Shown in pieces: positions 1-10,548 of a stretch of DNA of 64,000 nt. Each line of letters begins with the position of its first letter. The first letter of the stretch is position 1. The translations under genes were made by a program, and so were the position numbers. A model generated the notes under the pieces. That model worked only from the letters and a program-made list of their open reading frames with translations, searched no databases and was not told where the DNA came from. The stretch comes from Oikopleura dioica (taxonomy: Eukaryota; Chordata; Appendicularia; Copelata; Oikopleuridae): the NCBI GenBank assembly GCA_907165135.1, contig OU015569.1, forward strand, positions 3,100,001 to 3,164,000, in the 5' to 3' direction.

Positions 1-1175
1 AGAACTTCTGGAAGAGCGTAGTGCAAGTGCGTCAAAAAGTCAAGCACAAACGAACTTTCCTCTACTTGGAACAAGTTATTCTAAAATACAACATGTTCGA
101 GAACACTATCCGAATTGGCCCTACTCAGCACGGCCTCGATTTTTCTACGGCCGTCCTCAAGATAGCCGAAAACTTGTCGAATTCCTCCAACAAGTGGTGC
201 CGATTAAGTACAAAACAGCTCAGAAGCTGGTCGGGCACGATACTCATAATGCAACTTATAACTATAAGCAAACTTATCACTGTGAACTGCCAGTAGTTTG
301 CAAAGATGATCTTGTTTGTCTGGATAAAAAATTAGCCGCAAAAATGGGTGAGTAAGCTGTTAATTGAAATCAAGGAAGAGTAACTTCTTATTCAGGAAAT
401 ATGGGACAGTTGTTGATCTGTCTTCGAGTGACTTCAACAATTCAGCTGATTGATCCGGCCACTCTTCAGCTCCGAGAAGTCGACGGGTCCCATTACTGGG
501 CTAATCCTTTTGAACCGATTGCTTCTTCCGCGCGTTTGGTTAAGGTGAGGCTTATTTTGAAAATATCAGATGATTGAACATATTTTTTAGTTTGTAGTGA
601 TGGAGAAAGAACTACTAGGAAAGAATGATAGAAACCACAAGGCGGGCCAGGGTAAACTGAGCTTCAAACACCAGCTGGCAGATCTTTACGTGATTCGCGA
701 AGATGAGCTCGGCACTCACGACGACTACATTCACTGTAGAACACATTTGGGTCAACATCTCGACGTTGGAGATGAAGTCCTAGGTTATGACATGAAGAAT
801 ATGAACTGCAACAGCGATGCCTTGGACGGAATGAATGGTAATCACCCTGACGCGGTGCTAGTGAGAAAGATCTATGGCGACTCTAGAAGACGAGCTCAAT
901 TGCGAAAGTTCAAGCTGCGCCGAGTTATTGAATACAAAACTGATAAGGTACGAGTATTATTGAAAATAGTTGACTAATTCATGTTAAAGGATGACGAAGA
1001 TGTACAGCGAATGGAGGAAGAACTAGAAGAAGATCCAGAAGTGAGAACGAATGTTAATATGTATCACAACCCAGAAGCCAACTTCTCGGATAATGAAGAT
1101 TTGCCAAGAGTGGACCTTGCCGAGTTGTTAGACGCCGTTAATCTGGATGATAAAACTGTTCCAGCTGATTTTTAA
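1..1175 (+). CDS. NMD3: NMD3, 60S ribosomal subunit nuclear export adaptor (3' part)
   Basis: This is the C-terminal two thirds of NMD3, the adaptor that binds the large ribosomal subunit and links it to the CRM1 exporter. The 5' end lies outside the window. Exons read 1-347, 396-544, 591-947 and 990-1175, joined by GT-AG introns of 42-48 nt, all in frame. Recognition rests on several conserved blocks: VQVRQKVKHKRTFLYLEQ at the start, CRTHLGQHLDVGDEVLGYD in exon 3, and NVNMYHNPEANF followed by PRVDLAELLDAVNLDD near the stop, all in the order expected for the family. The acidic tail is typical. The next ORF begins only 53 nt after the stop, with a splice-acceptor-like site at its start codon, so NMD3 is probably the upstream cistron of an operon. 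Identity is secure; exon ends are inferred from frame and splice consensus. Confidence 0.93.
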
Positions 1176-1228
1176 ATCTAAAATTAACGTGTGCTGGATT
1201 ATCTCAAACAACTTTTTTCCGTTTCAGA
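1176..1228 (+). promoter_or_regulatory. Intercistronic spacer with probable trans-splice acceptor
   Basis: The 53-nt spacer ends in a pyrimidine-rich TTTTTTCCGTTTCAG tract, with the AG at 1226-1227 and the ATG of the next ORF at 1229. No AATAAA is visible in the spacer. Short spacers ending in an acceptor next to the ATG are the known signature of spliced-leader operons in larvaceans. The assignment is an inference. Confidence 0.6.
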
Positions 1229-2485
1229 ATGCGTTTTCTCCGTCGATTCTCGCTTCAAAGCAGAAGCTACAGAAAGCGATACGTAAAGGACTACGATTTT
1301 ATGGAGACGGTTCCGGCGGTCGAGGCGAATTTGAAAGAACACGGCTTCAGAAACATTGGCGGACACTTCGTCGATGCTTCCAAAATAACGAACATGCTCA
1401 TGCTCTCCGCTGATCGAGCACATTATGCGTATGTTCTGCCATTTCAACCCACTCCTATGCAGAAGTTGCTCGCAAGTTCGAGTAGCGAAGAGCTGTTGAA
1501 CACGATCATGGTTGAGTACAACCAACTATCAGACGATGACAGAAGTGAAGTGATAAAATATCTTGGCTTTGGGTCGAATCAGAATCTTCCCACGACGCAT
1601 CCAGCTGTTGCTAGGACCTTCATCGACGTTGCCAATTTACTTCCAAATGTTGATCCAACTGTTCTTCTCCCACTACTCAAGAGAGCCTCTGCTATGGAAT
1701 TCGATTCTTCTTCGAACTGTATCAAACAGATCACGACTTCCATCGAGTACAATATCAACGAGCTGGGGTTGATAGACTGCGCCCTGCTTCACGACACATT
1801 GAACAAGAAATACTCCTCAATGTATTCGAATTCCAGCACCGAAGCGTTGCTCAAAGCACGAGGGAAAGTTCTCTTCTCTCAAATGGAAATTCAAAACTAC
1901 CACGGGCAGGATAACTTCGATCTAGATGACGTGAGAATAGTTTGTCTACTGATGGAGCTTCTCGATTACCCTGCTCAAACGAGTCTACTCTCAACACTGG
2001 AAGGAGCTCTTTATAATTCGGCAATGGATCGAGGCGATTCGGAAATAATGGCACTGATCGAATGCGTTTTAGTCGGCGAAGTTTTACTTAAAGATGCGGA
2101 GCGAAACAAGCGCAGTAAATCATTATCCAAATACAGTAAACACTTCCAAACTTGCGAGATAGCTGCTCTAGTCTCTGCTGTAACGGGTTGTCATTACTTT
2201 TCAACAGATGTGACTGTTCCAGAAATATCAGCTCGAGTGGAATCTCTTACCCTTGGCCTTTCGAATCTTATCTCGTCTTCAGGAGATGTGGAACTGCTGA
2301 CAGAATATGAAGAAAGAATGGAAATCTATACCGACAAATTAGAATCTCTCGATGTCCGAAATTTAGGTGGAATCTACGCTCTTCTGAACAACCAAGACAT
2401 CCAGCAAATGTATCGAATAAAAGACGCGAGTTATTCTGACAGAGCGCCTGTTAAATTATCTTCTGCTTTATTGCCAAGCCTGTAA
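1229..2485 (+). CDS. Unrecognised 418-aa protein, possibly mitochondrial
   Basis: This is a single-exon ORF of 418 codons directly downstream of NMD3. I do not recognise a family. The first 25 residues (MRFLRRFSLQSRSYRKRY...) are rich in Arg and Ser with no acidic residues, as in a mitochondrial targeting peptide. The rest appears mostly helical, with Leu-rich stretches resembling helical repeats. The start is fixed by the acceptor two bases upstream of the ATG, so the mRNA probably receives a spliced leader. Its last 40 or so codons are duplicated about 1.4 kb downstream as a broken copy. Targeting and helical-repeat character are inferences from composition only. Confidence 0.75.
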   Translation: MRFLRRFSLQSRSYRKRYVKDYDFMETVPAVEANLKEHGFRNIGGHFVDASKITNMLMLSADRAHYAYVLPFQPTPMQKLLASSSSEELLNTIMVEYNQLSDDDRSEVIKYLGFGSNQNLPTTHPAVARTFIDVANLLPNVDPTVLLPLLKRASAMEFDSSSNCIKQITTSIEYNINELGLIDCALLHDTLNKKYSSMYSNSSTEALLKARGKVLFSQMEIQNYHGQDNFDLDDVRIVCLLMELLDYPAQTSLLSTLEGALYNSAMDRGDSEIMALIECVLVGEVLLKDAERNKRSKSLSKYSKHFQTCEIAALVSAVTGCHYFSTDVTVPEISARVESLTLGLSNLISSSGDVELLTEYEERMEIYTDKLESLDVRNLGGIYALLNNQDIQQMYRIKDASYSDRAPVKLSSALLPSL

Positions 2486-2938
2486 ATACATGCTTATATG
2501 TAAATTAAAAGTTTATAACTAGAAATTCCAATTTACATGGGAATTCTTATTCTTTCCTCTTCAATGCAGTGCAAAATATCGATGTCACTAGCAAATCTTG
2601 ATTGCGTGCGATTCAAAAAGCCAGCTTTGCTTTTCTCAACTGAATACAGATTCAATCAGTCAAGCTTTTACTTTCGTAACTGAAATTTTCCGTTTATGTC
2701 TGAAGGTTTCATTTATTTTACTTTATGCATGAAAAAATAACGATATATACAGCGCACAATAGCTTGATATGCGTTAGCTTATGTACAGAATTGAATTAAG
2801 ATGATGAAGTTTATGTGCAATTGGATGCATTTGTACATTTTTCTGTTGATGGGTGGTTGTCGAGACTGTTTCACAGGTTGTGACTCAATGTTGCTAGTAA
2901 AAGTTTAGTATTTACAAGTTTGAATTGGCATACCTAAA

Positions 2939-3592
2939 TTAGTAAAGTGTAATAACATTCTTCGATTTAAAACGTTTCAAGCAGATCGGGCATCTTTTCA
3001 AGCTCGCCAAACACGAACTTTCAAATCGATGCCCACAGGACGTTATGCACGAGTGTTCATGATTCTCTGTATCGTAAGGACACATGCAAATACAACATTC
3101 GTCAATATTTTTCGCTCGATCGGCGATCGTTTCGTTGAGGGGTTGCTCTTTTAGAAGATTGTCGACTTTGTCACTGAGATTATTGACTTTTTCTTTCGTC
3201 GCTTCAAGAATCTGCTCAGACGCATCGATGTGGTCAATGTGACTTTTACAGAAGTCATCATAATAAAGGAGGTCTTTAGCCAATTTCGAATTAGCCTCTT
3301 CAGTCCAACTTATATAGAATAATCCGCTATTCTGGTAATTGTGCAATTTATCCTCGCCATGTTTTTCCTTGAAATCCACGGAAGCTGATTGATATTCTTT
3401 CAGGCTTTTTAGAATTTGATTTTCCTTTTCAAGCAAATTTCGGGAGTCAAGCGCGAGAATCTCTTCACTTTTGTAGTTCTCTTGGCATTCTTCTAGCTCT
3501 GACAGAAGTGTCTCAATCTCCACGATTTTCTTGTACTGTTTCAGGGATTTGAGGTCTGTTGCATTTTTATTAAAAGAATATCCTAGTCTCAT
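2939..3592 (-). CDS. Coiled-coil protein with C-terminal RING-like zinc finger, copy A
   Basis: This is a 217-aa single-exon protein. Residues 15-160 are charged and heptad-like, consistent with a coiled coil. The last 52 residues form a RING-like finger: CCIC at 166-169, CGH at 186-188, Cys194 and a CPIC pair near 201-204. Such an arrangement would suggest an E3 ubiquitin ligase. The residue normally supplying the fifth zinc ligand, right after CGHRF, is Glu rather than Cys or His, so the finger is incomplete. The adjacent paralogue at 4194-4835 has Gly there. The gene lies on the opposite strand to its neighbour and is part of the tandem duplication. Ligase activity is not assured. Confidence 0.8.
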   Translation of the reverse strand: MRLGYSFNKNATDLKSLKQYKKIVEIETLLSELEECQENYKSEEILALDSRNLLEKENQILKSLKEYQSASVDFKEKHGEDKLHNYQNSGLFYISWTEEANSKLAKDLLYYDDFCKSHIDHIDASEQILEATKEKVNNLSDKVDNLLKEQPLNETIADRAKNIDECCICMCPYDTENHEHSCITSCGHRFESSCLASLKRCPICLKRFKSKNVITLY

Positions 3593-3716
3593 TTTGTTTT
3601 ATGTCGGCAATGACGAGGAAAAACTTTTTGGAAAGCTAAATTTGCCACACAACTCAAGTGCGCCTGAGATTTTATCTGCATCGTTTACGGTTAGGGAAAA
3701 GTGCCCACAGGAAATC

Positions 3717-3845
3717 TGAAAGAAAGATTGGAAATCTTTACAGAAAAATTAGAAAAAGTCGATGTACGAGATTTTGATGGAATCTACGCTCTTCTGAACA
3801 ACCAAGACATCCAGCAAATGTAGCAAATTATCTTCTGCTTTTTTA
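3717..3845 (+). pseudogene. Broken copy of the 3' end of the 418-aa ORF
   Basis: The stretch GGAATCTACGCTCTTCTGAA and its flanks match positions 2370-2420 of the upstream ORF almost perfectly, including AACCAAGACATCCAGCAAATG. A stop codon then follows immediately, and the downstream TTATCTTCTGCTTT of the original is retained after a deletion. No start codon or 5' part is present. It is a by-product of the tandem duplication. Confidence 0.85.
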
Positions 3846-4193
3846 CTGACTTGGCAGTGCTGACTCTGTTATAAAATGAACAACCATTGAATCTAAAAAC
3901 TGAATCTAGAGGCACTGAAGTTTCAATTTTTTAACCGTTGTTTTAGCCTGCTTTGCCGAAAGATTGAGAATGAGGAAGTTCAATAGTTCATTTACAGAAA
4001 ACTCGAATTTATTTTTTCCTTTTCAAGAAAAAAAAAACGATATATACAGCGTAAGATAGCTTCGCATCTAGTGATTTATGAGCAGATTGTTATTTACAGT
4101 TTGTAGCGGTTCATTCTTTACATCGTTCTGTTCTCGAATCGCTGGCTAAACTTAGAATAAGTAAGCTATAAGTATAAAAGTAATTCACCTCAA

Positions 4194-4835
4194 CTAATAA
4201 AGCGTGATGACTTTATTCGATTTAAAACGTTGAAAGCAGATTGGGCATCTCTTGTTAGACAATCTATTCAAGCAAGAACTTCCGAATCGATGACCACAAG
4301 TTGTTATCGCCGAGTGTTTATGATTTTCTGTATCGTAGGGGCAGAGGCAAATGGCACACTCGTCAACCTTCGGACTTTCCGGAATTGTTTCGTTGAGTGG
4401 CTGGTCTTTGAGTAGATTTTCGACTTTTTCACCCAGAGCATTGACCTTTCCTTTTTTCTCTTCAAGAATCAAATCAGACTTGACAACCTCTTCTCTGTGA
4501 CTCTTATAGTAGCGAGTGTAGTAGATGAGATCCTTTGCAAATTTGCAGTTGTAGTTTGAACTTGATAGGGTATTCTGGTACTCGAGCAACTTATCATCGC
4601 CATTATTAGTCTTGAAGTCGCTAATAGCTGCAGCATATTCTCTCAGGCTATTTATGAATTGCATCTCCTTCTCAAGCAAATTTCGTGAATCGAGTACAAT
4701 TTTCTCTTCGCTTTTAAAATCTTCTTGGCTTTGTTCTAGTTCCGTTAGAAGTGACTGAATCTTCATGATCGTTTTGTACTGTTTGAGGGCTTTAAAGTCT
4801 TTCGCTTTTTTTACAAAAGAATGTCGTCGTCTCAT
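4194..4835 (-). CDS. Coiled-coil protein with C-terminal RING-like zinc finger, copy B
   Basis: This 213-aa paralogue of copy A has the same layout: a basic N-terminus (MRRRHSFVKKAKDF), a long coiled coil and a C-terminal finger with CAIC, CGH, a later Cys and CPIC. Again the position after CGHRF lacks a zinc-binding side chain (Gly). The C-terminal VITLY is identical in both copies. The ORF remains open and conserved despite clear divergence, so both copies look functional. Upstream sequence is shared with copy A, so regulation is probably similar. Confidence 0.8.
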   Translation of the reverse strand: MRRRHSFVKKAKDFKALKQYKTIMKIQSLLTELEQSQEDFKSEEKIVLDSRNLLEKEMQFINSLREYAAAISDFKTNNGDDKLLEYQNTLSSSNYNCKFAKDLIYYTRYYKSHREEVVKSDLILEEKKGKVNALGEKVENLLKDQPLNETIPESPKVDECAICLCPYDTENHKHSAITTCGHRFGSSCLNRLSNKRCPICFQRFKSNKVITLY

Positions 4836-4935
4836 TTTGTGTCTTTTCTCGGTTCTGACAATGAACTTTTAGAAAAGCTGAATTTGCCACACAACTCAAA
4901 AGCGCCTTAGATTTTATCTGCACTGTTCACGGTTA

Positions 4936-6069
4936 CAGCAACTACTCGCCCGCCAAAAAATCTCCCGCGAAAAAAGTCAAAATCAACAGAAATCCACACT
5001 AACCACTCACTCAATAACCACCTTCACATCAGCAAGAAGTTCTAAACTAACGAACGCCTGCAAAAAAAAGACACAACACAGAGTTAAAAAATATCCAACA
5101 AGTGTGTATTCAACTGAATAAAGAGTGAATGTTGGGAGATTTCCGACAGACTGTCTGAAAGAAATTACCGCTTCGTTAGCAGTGAAAATAACCTCCTTCG
5201 TAGGCAGTATGCAGCAGCCCGATCAGTTGAGTGGAGATCTTAATTGCAATTTAAAAATTAGCCAGAAAGAAAGCAAAATTACCTGATTTATTTGCCGTTT
5301 CGGACCCGACAAGTTCGGGAACTAACTAAAATTAAAAAAAGAGCCCTCACAACAACATGGATTCTAGAGACAAATTCGCAAAAGAGAAGCTAGGTGATCC
5401 AAAGTGAAAGCGATCACTGGTGCGATTAAGGATCCAGCCGCATGAGCTCAATCAAACAATTTCTTCTGTATATGTTTATTTGGGTCCAGCTCTTTTCGCG
5501 ACCGCAAATTTTGACGGGTGATCCTTTGCTTTCGCGAAAATCTTATCGCGCCCTTCTTAGAGTTCGCAGCTAGTCGAGTGTAAACTCGCTTGCTGGAAGT
5601 CCTACTCGAGTCTAAACGGTTTTTCGATGTTCGGATGGTGGGCCCAGCTGGAATGTATCAACCGCGCGATTAGACGAAAACGTGAAAAACTGGCACCTGA
5701 CGAGTGGAATCGCATTCAACCCATCTCTCTTGACAAACTCGGCTTTCAGAAGCGCGCTAGAACGTTGATCTGGGTTTCTTCCGACGCTCTTTAGCGGAAC
5801 TCCGCTAAATCCGCCTCTTTTGAATAAGCAATTATAGGGTTTAAATCGAAAGCCCAGTTTCAAAGAGACTCTGTTTTCTTAAGAAGTTCCGACGAGAATC
5901 GAGTCAACCAAATTACAGAAAATGAAGTTTATGTCTGAGCTTTTTTTAGGCAGAATACAGAGTGCAAAATCACTAGTGATAAAATTTATTCTTGTGGACG
6001 GTCGAAAGGTTAGTCTAACAGTGTTAAAATAGGCAGTGAGCTACGAATTTCTCTAGCAGGATGCTCTTC
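4936..6069. other. No supported gene
   Basis: I see no convincing coding exon in this 1.1-kb stretch. An 83-codon minus-strand ORF at 5612-5863 has no recognisable motif, paralogue or splice context. An AATAAA in minus orientation near 5985 probably serves the gene at 6070-6732. Confidence 0.5.
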
Positions 6070-6732
6070 TTAGTCTTCTCGGGGAAGTTCTACGTCTGCA
6101 ATGGGTTGTTCTTGTGAAGCCTCTGCTTCTTCAAGACGCCGAATCTCCGCGAAAGCTCGTTGATCATCTTCGAGAATTCTTCAGAATAAGTTATGGAAAA
6201 TCAGCTAAGTAGCAACTTACTGTTGGGCGCTTCCGAACTCGTCGCTTTGATTATCCCCGAGCGCAAGTTCGTGTTGATAGAATCTTTGCATCATTTCTGG
6301 GGACCGATATGCATCTCCAAGGTCGAGCCAGGGCTGATCGATGTAAGATAGACGAAACTTCATGTAGTCCCTTGCAGTCAGCAGACTCAACAGTCCTGTG
6401 TCGACGAAGATCTTCATCGCGTTCCAATAATCAAAGAGGAGGGTCCGTGTTTTTTCGTGCAGCTGGTCTTCTGTAGAATTTGCGATGAGGTTCTGGATCT
6501 TTCGAACAGATACTTTTCCTTGGTTGTTCAGGAACGTTCTTCGACTCCTACGACCCAGACGAAACCCCCGGTTTGCAATGTTGTACTTTGATTTGACTTC
6601 CCTCACTAAAAATAAACGTTTATTTCTTCTTGGGGAGTACTTTCACTTACTTGTGTTGTTAATGTGAATGGTGAGGAACAACAATTCGTGGTACCGGTTA
6701 CGCCCAGGAAAAACTCGTCCTTGATTTTCCAT
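6070..6732 (-). CDS. Unrecognised 191-aa protein
   Basis: Three exons (6732-6651, 6605-6221, 6178-6070 on the minus strand) join in frame through GT-AG introns of 42-45 nt to give 191 codons. The N-terminus MENQGRVFPGRNRYHELLF is followed by a basic segment, RGFRLGRRSRRTFL. The middle is predicted helical, and the C-terminus is acidic and Glu/Ala rich. There is no signal peptide or membrane segment. I do not recognise the family. The exon structure is well supported because the two junctions keep one frame and the start codon is the only Met in frame upstream. Confidence 0.65.
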
Positions 6733-7179
6733 CTCTCGCTGTTGTCTATCTCAAATCAACCGAATAGAACCTTTTGGCGGAATTCCAGTCTAACGAAAAA
6801 GGAGTTGTGTCTAAAATACCGCTTTCTCATTTGCGGAAAACAAATGGTTCGATCTTATAAATCAAGAAATTTCTTCACTAATCAAGATTTCATGTTAATC
6901 TACAGTAGACTACTGATAGCATAAAGGTGCATCTCGATTGAGTTCCTTGCTTCCGAGCGCCGCTAATAATAATCGGCGGTGTTATCGTTTAGCGCCACCT
7001 TGTTCTTCCTCCGCTCTCCTGCCGAGAGCCCCTTATCATTTCAGCCCTTGCACTTTTTGCAGTAACCGGAAAGGAAGAAAATAAGGTAAACGCATAGATG
7101 GCACTTCCTTTCTTTCTAATCAATTCTTCAGAGCTCATTTTTTCGTCGAAGAGTTTTTCACCCAACCCAGTAACGAAAC

Positions 7180-7780
7180 ATGATGCGTACAGTATTTGCC
7201 TTGCTTTCCTTATCATCTTCTCTCCCAGTCTCCGAGGTAATCGAAAAAGAGATATTTGCTGGGCATCGAGCGTGTTTTCAGGATGAATTTATTGGTACAA
7301 CCGCAGCTACTCCTGACCTGCCAGACTTTCTATTCAAGCATTTTGGCGAGCCACCCCTTACGGACTCGCAAATGCTCAATATTCTTATTGGAAGGATGGT
7401 ATCACAGCTGTTAAAAGTGTATTCTAATTTATCTCTTCGAAAACACAGTGTTACCAACAAGCACGAGCACGGCAATCCCAGCTGAACTCCTGACAGAGCA
7501 ACCAGAAAAGTTTGACGAATTAACTACTCCTGCTCCAATGAATCTTGATCTTACCAAGGCCGCGGAGAAGGAAACAGTCGACTTATTGGAGGTTGAAATC
7601 ATAGAAGAAATCGAAAAGACTGATTCGATCCAGGCTGGATCTGACGCGAGCGCCCTCCAGAGGTAAGAGTCTTCATGAAAAGATGAATTTATATTTGATT
7701 TTTTGTTCAAATATTGATATGAATATTTTAATTCTAGCGCGCTCTGGATGGTCCTACCTCTCATTTTCGCCTTGTTTTAA
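7180..7780 (+). CDS. Secreted, probably GPI-anchored Thr/Glu-rich protein
   Basis: Four exons (7180-7236, 7282-7390, 7449-7662, 7738-7780) give about 140 residues. A signal peptide (MMRTVFALLSLSSSLP) begins the protein. The middle has a Pro/Thr segment (LPTSTSTAIPAE) and an acidic stretch. The last exon encodes SALWMVLPLIFALF and stop, a short hydrophobic tail typical of a GPI-attachment signal. The intron after exon 2 must start with GA to keep frame; a canonical GT there breaks it. AATAAA follows near 7823. The architecture resembles the larger Thr-rich protein on the opposite strand just downstream, so the two may be a family of surface or extracellular-matrix proteins. Function unknown. 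Confidence 0.65.
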
Positions 7781-8386
7781 AGAGAAACGAAGTCCTCTTT
7801 CCCCTTTTCTTGTAATTACTGTAAATAAAGTCGACCCTTCAAAGTTTCATGTTTGTGTGTTAATTTTTATTCGATTTTCAGCGATATTTTTTGTGAATTT
7901 TTTAATTTGAGAGGAACACACCTATAAACGGGGTTAGTGAGTTCTAGTTTTGTTTTGTTAGAAAAGAGTTACTTCATTTTGCCAAGTTTGCGTATCTCAG
8001 TTACTGTAATAACGTGCTCTATACATATAAATATATTTCACGAGATGCAGCTTTGGAAAATGAGCTTTTTAGTACTTTTTGTGTTAAATTTTTTGATAAT
8101 GGAGGAGGGGCGAAATAGCACTCGGGTAGATTATCAGAAGGCAATAATATAAAATAGAGAAAAAAACAATTAGAAAAAAGATGATCCCTATTTTCAGTTA
8201 GGGTCAGCTGCGACGCGGTCAATTCGAAGCTAAACATTCAAAAAGGAAATTTGAAAAATTCAGCTTAGAGTTGAGTGCGTCTTGAAAAAAAATTACTATT
8301 TTTTGAGCGGGATTTGAGCGGTTTCACAGAGCTTGAGTGTAAACAATATTAATATAAAGTTAAGAAAGAGCAAAGAATAAAAACTG
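7781..8386. other. Convergent 3' intergenic region
   Basis: This AT-rich spacer lies between two converging secreted-protein genes and holds the polyadenylation signal of the left one. I see no coding exon or RNA gene in it. Confidence 0.5.
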
Positions 8387-9681
8387 CTATTGGAAAAGTG
8401 CTAGAATAAAAACGACGAGCGCACTGAGCATCACTTGGCTCGCCGAAGAATCTGCCGGAGTTGTGGCCGATTCCGCCGGAGTGGTCGTGTCCGGTCGGGG
8501 AGTGCTTGCACTCGTCGTATTACTCGCTGGAGTGGAGTCTGTTGATGCTGCTGAACTGGTTATTTTTTGAGAAGGAGCGGTTGTGTTGGTTGATTCTGTT
8601 GCTGGAATTTCATCTGTGTTTGTTTCTGTCGATTTTGAGGTATTTGATTGAGTGGTTGAGATGCTTTCTGCTGCAGCTTCTGTCACGGCCGCTTCTTCTG
8701 TACTGACGACTGGTTTTTCTGTTGCTGGCGACTCTGCTTCTGTCTGAGCAGATGTAGACGAGGATTCAGTGGAAGCGATGGTTGATGAAGATGTTCCCAC
8801 CGATGAAGCGGTATCCTTCAATAAAATTGTTAAATTATTGAATGAAGAAGCCTCAACTGAATCTTAAAATGGGATACTACGAACATTTGAAGGAAAATAT
8901 AATCTATTGATAGTAAATGTACCTCAGCGGTCAGTAATCCTGACTGTGTAGTTGTGGTTGACCTAGCAGTAGTGCTGGGTGCGGTATCGTTTTCTGTTAC
9001 GCCGCTTGGTGAAACCGAAGTCGACGCTGTGACGGGAACGGTGCTCTCGACTTCAATCAGCGTATCGGCTGTTGTGGCGGCGGGAAGCTCGATATTCTCT
9101 GGAACGGTGAACAAGTCAATTATCGGGCTTTCCGTTGTCTGGAAAAGTAGATCGAGAAGATCTGCGGGAAGCTCGGTCGGACCGAGAATGTCAAAAGGAG
9201 AGTCCGTCGACAACTCAGCAAGCAGCTCATCGATCTTAATTGAAGCGTAAAAATATGTTCTATTTCCTTGAAATTATGAAATACATTTCAAAATTATCAA
9301 CCCAAATTATGTTCGAATTTTTCTGATGTGGCAAATTTTGGCCTCCACAGGAACTTTATTATCGATTAACTAACTTAACGTTGTCACTATGTCATCATTA
9401 CGGAAGAATGCCGATTTAGGATGTCAACCCTCTGGAATTCAAGAAGTTAGCCTTCCAAATACCAACTAGACTGAACAACTATGACCGCTAAAACATGAGC
9501 AGTTTAACAAACACAAACAAGGCATCCATGAAGTTTTATTTAGGCAACGCACTTTGACGTATACAAAACAATCACACCCGAAAAAAGAAAACATAATTTT
9601 AAAACTCACGGAGCTCTGAGTGGGGCCAGGGCTGAGAAGCTCCTGCGCCTGGGCGACGGCGGCGATGGCGAAGAGTTTCAT
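8387..9681 (-). CDS. Mucin-like secreted protein with GPI-type C-terminus
   Basis: Three exons (9681-9610, 9234-8923, 8815-8387), all phase 0, encode 270 residues. The first exon is a signal peptide (MKLFAIAAVAQAQ). Exon 2 has a module beginning IDELLAELSTDSPFDIL and then a Ser/Thr-rich region. Exon 3 is almost entirely Ser, Thr, Ala, Pro and Glu, as expected for dense O-glycosylation. It ends in a hydrophobic tail (VMLSALVVFILALFQ) resembling a GPI signal. The DIL...TTES pattern of exon 2 recurs in the exon at 10177-10548, so these are related modules. A surface or matrix role, possibly in the larvacean house or epithelium, is plausible but inferred. Confidence 0.75.
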
Positions 9682-10176
9682 TTCGCTCTGTTCAGGCAGG
9701 CGCAACTGCTCTCGGGAAAACGTACAGTTTACAGTTTTTTAAGTAGCCCCCGCAATCTGTCAAATCTCGAAACTGGCGGTGGTGGGGGCAAGGGAAGTAG
9801 CAGAGGGATGAATCACCAGTGGCGAGGCCAAACACCGCACTCCATTGTACGATTCGCACGCCCACAGGCGCAGACATCGATTCGCACCACCACCACCTGC
9901 GCCAAGTCTCATTAAAAACATAGTGAGGCCCCGGACGGTGTGGACACACCAGCGCACCGCATCGATCAGCCGATCATGTCATTGATAACCCACGGAATTC
10001 AACGACGGAATTTAATTTTAAACCCCGGAAAACTCTTGATGTTTCACATCAAAAAAAAAAGTATTCGGTTAGAGATCTTACACCTCAAATCTCTTTGAAT
10101 TTTGACAATTTTAGAGACAAATTTATTTAAAAAAAAATATTTTATTTTTGATTCGAATATAATGACGGAAACTTAC

Positions 10177-10548
10177 TGAAGAGCTAACTGTTGTTGCTGG
10201 AAGTTCTGGCCAAGGAGTATTTGCCAAAATAGCATTTGAAATGTCCGTCGTAAAATCGACAAAATCCAACGTGTTTTCTGTTGTAGAAGGAATTATAAAT
10301 GATGGAGCTGTTGTTGGAATCAAAAAAGAGTCAAAAGATTCAGTCGTATCTGGAAACAAGCCTTGAAAGAAATCGCCCGTGGTTTCAATGTTGAGAATGT
10401 CAAACCAACTTTGAGTCGTTGTGTCGAGAAAAAGATCGATGTTTTCTGTAAAAAGTGGGCTGGGATTCTCTGTTGGCGATTGTCGTTTTTCTCTTGAGAC
10501 TGTACTTTTGCTTGATGATACTGTAACAAGCGAAAAAAAAGCTTTCAT
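10177..10548 (-). CDS. Related Thr-rich secreted protein exon, possibly an alternative first exon
   Basis: This 124-codon exon starts with a weak signal peptide (MKAFFSLVTVSSS) and contains a module (SWFDILNIETTGDFF, then DTTESFDSF) like exon 2 of the neighbouring mucin-like gene. It ends at a strong GTAAGT donor in phase 0. No convincing own downstream exon is seen before the neighbour's promoter. Because the neighbour's exons 2 and 3 are also phase 0, this could be an alternative 5' exon spliced into them, or the start of a separate truncated gene. The 9700-9960 stretch between is GC- and GGT-rich and has no supported ORF. Confidence 0.5.

Larger units (their letters stand above)
2290..4935. 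repeat. Tandem duplication carrying a 3' gene end plus a RING-like gene
   Basis: Two copies lie head to tail, roughly 2290-3718 and 3719-4935. Each contains, in order, the 3' end of the 418-aa ORF, a downstream region sharing AACGATATATACAGCG, a minus-strand RING-like gene and its upstream region sharing TTTGCCACACAACTCAA. The 418-aa gene end is intact in the first copy and broken in the second. Boundaries are approximate. Confidence 0.8.

Noticed and set aside
5612-5863. 83-codon minus-strand ORF
   Set aside because: No motif, splice site, paralogue or polyadenylation context supports it.
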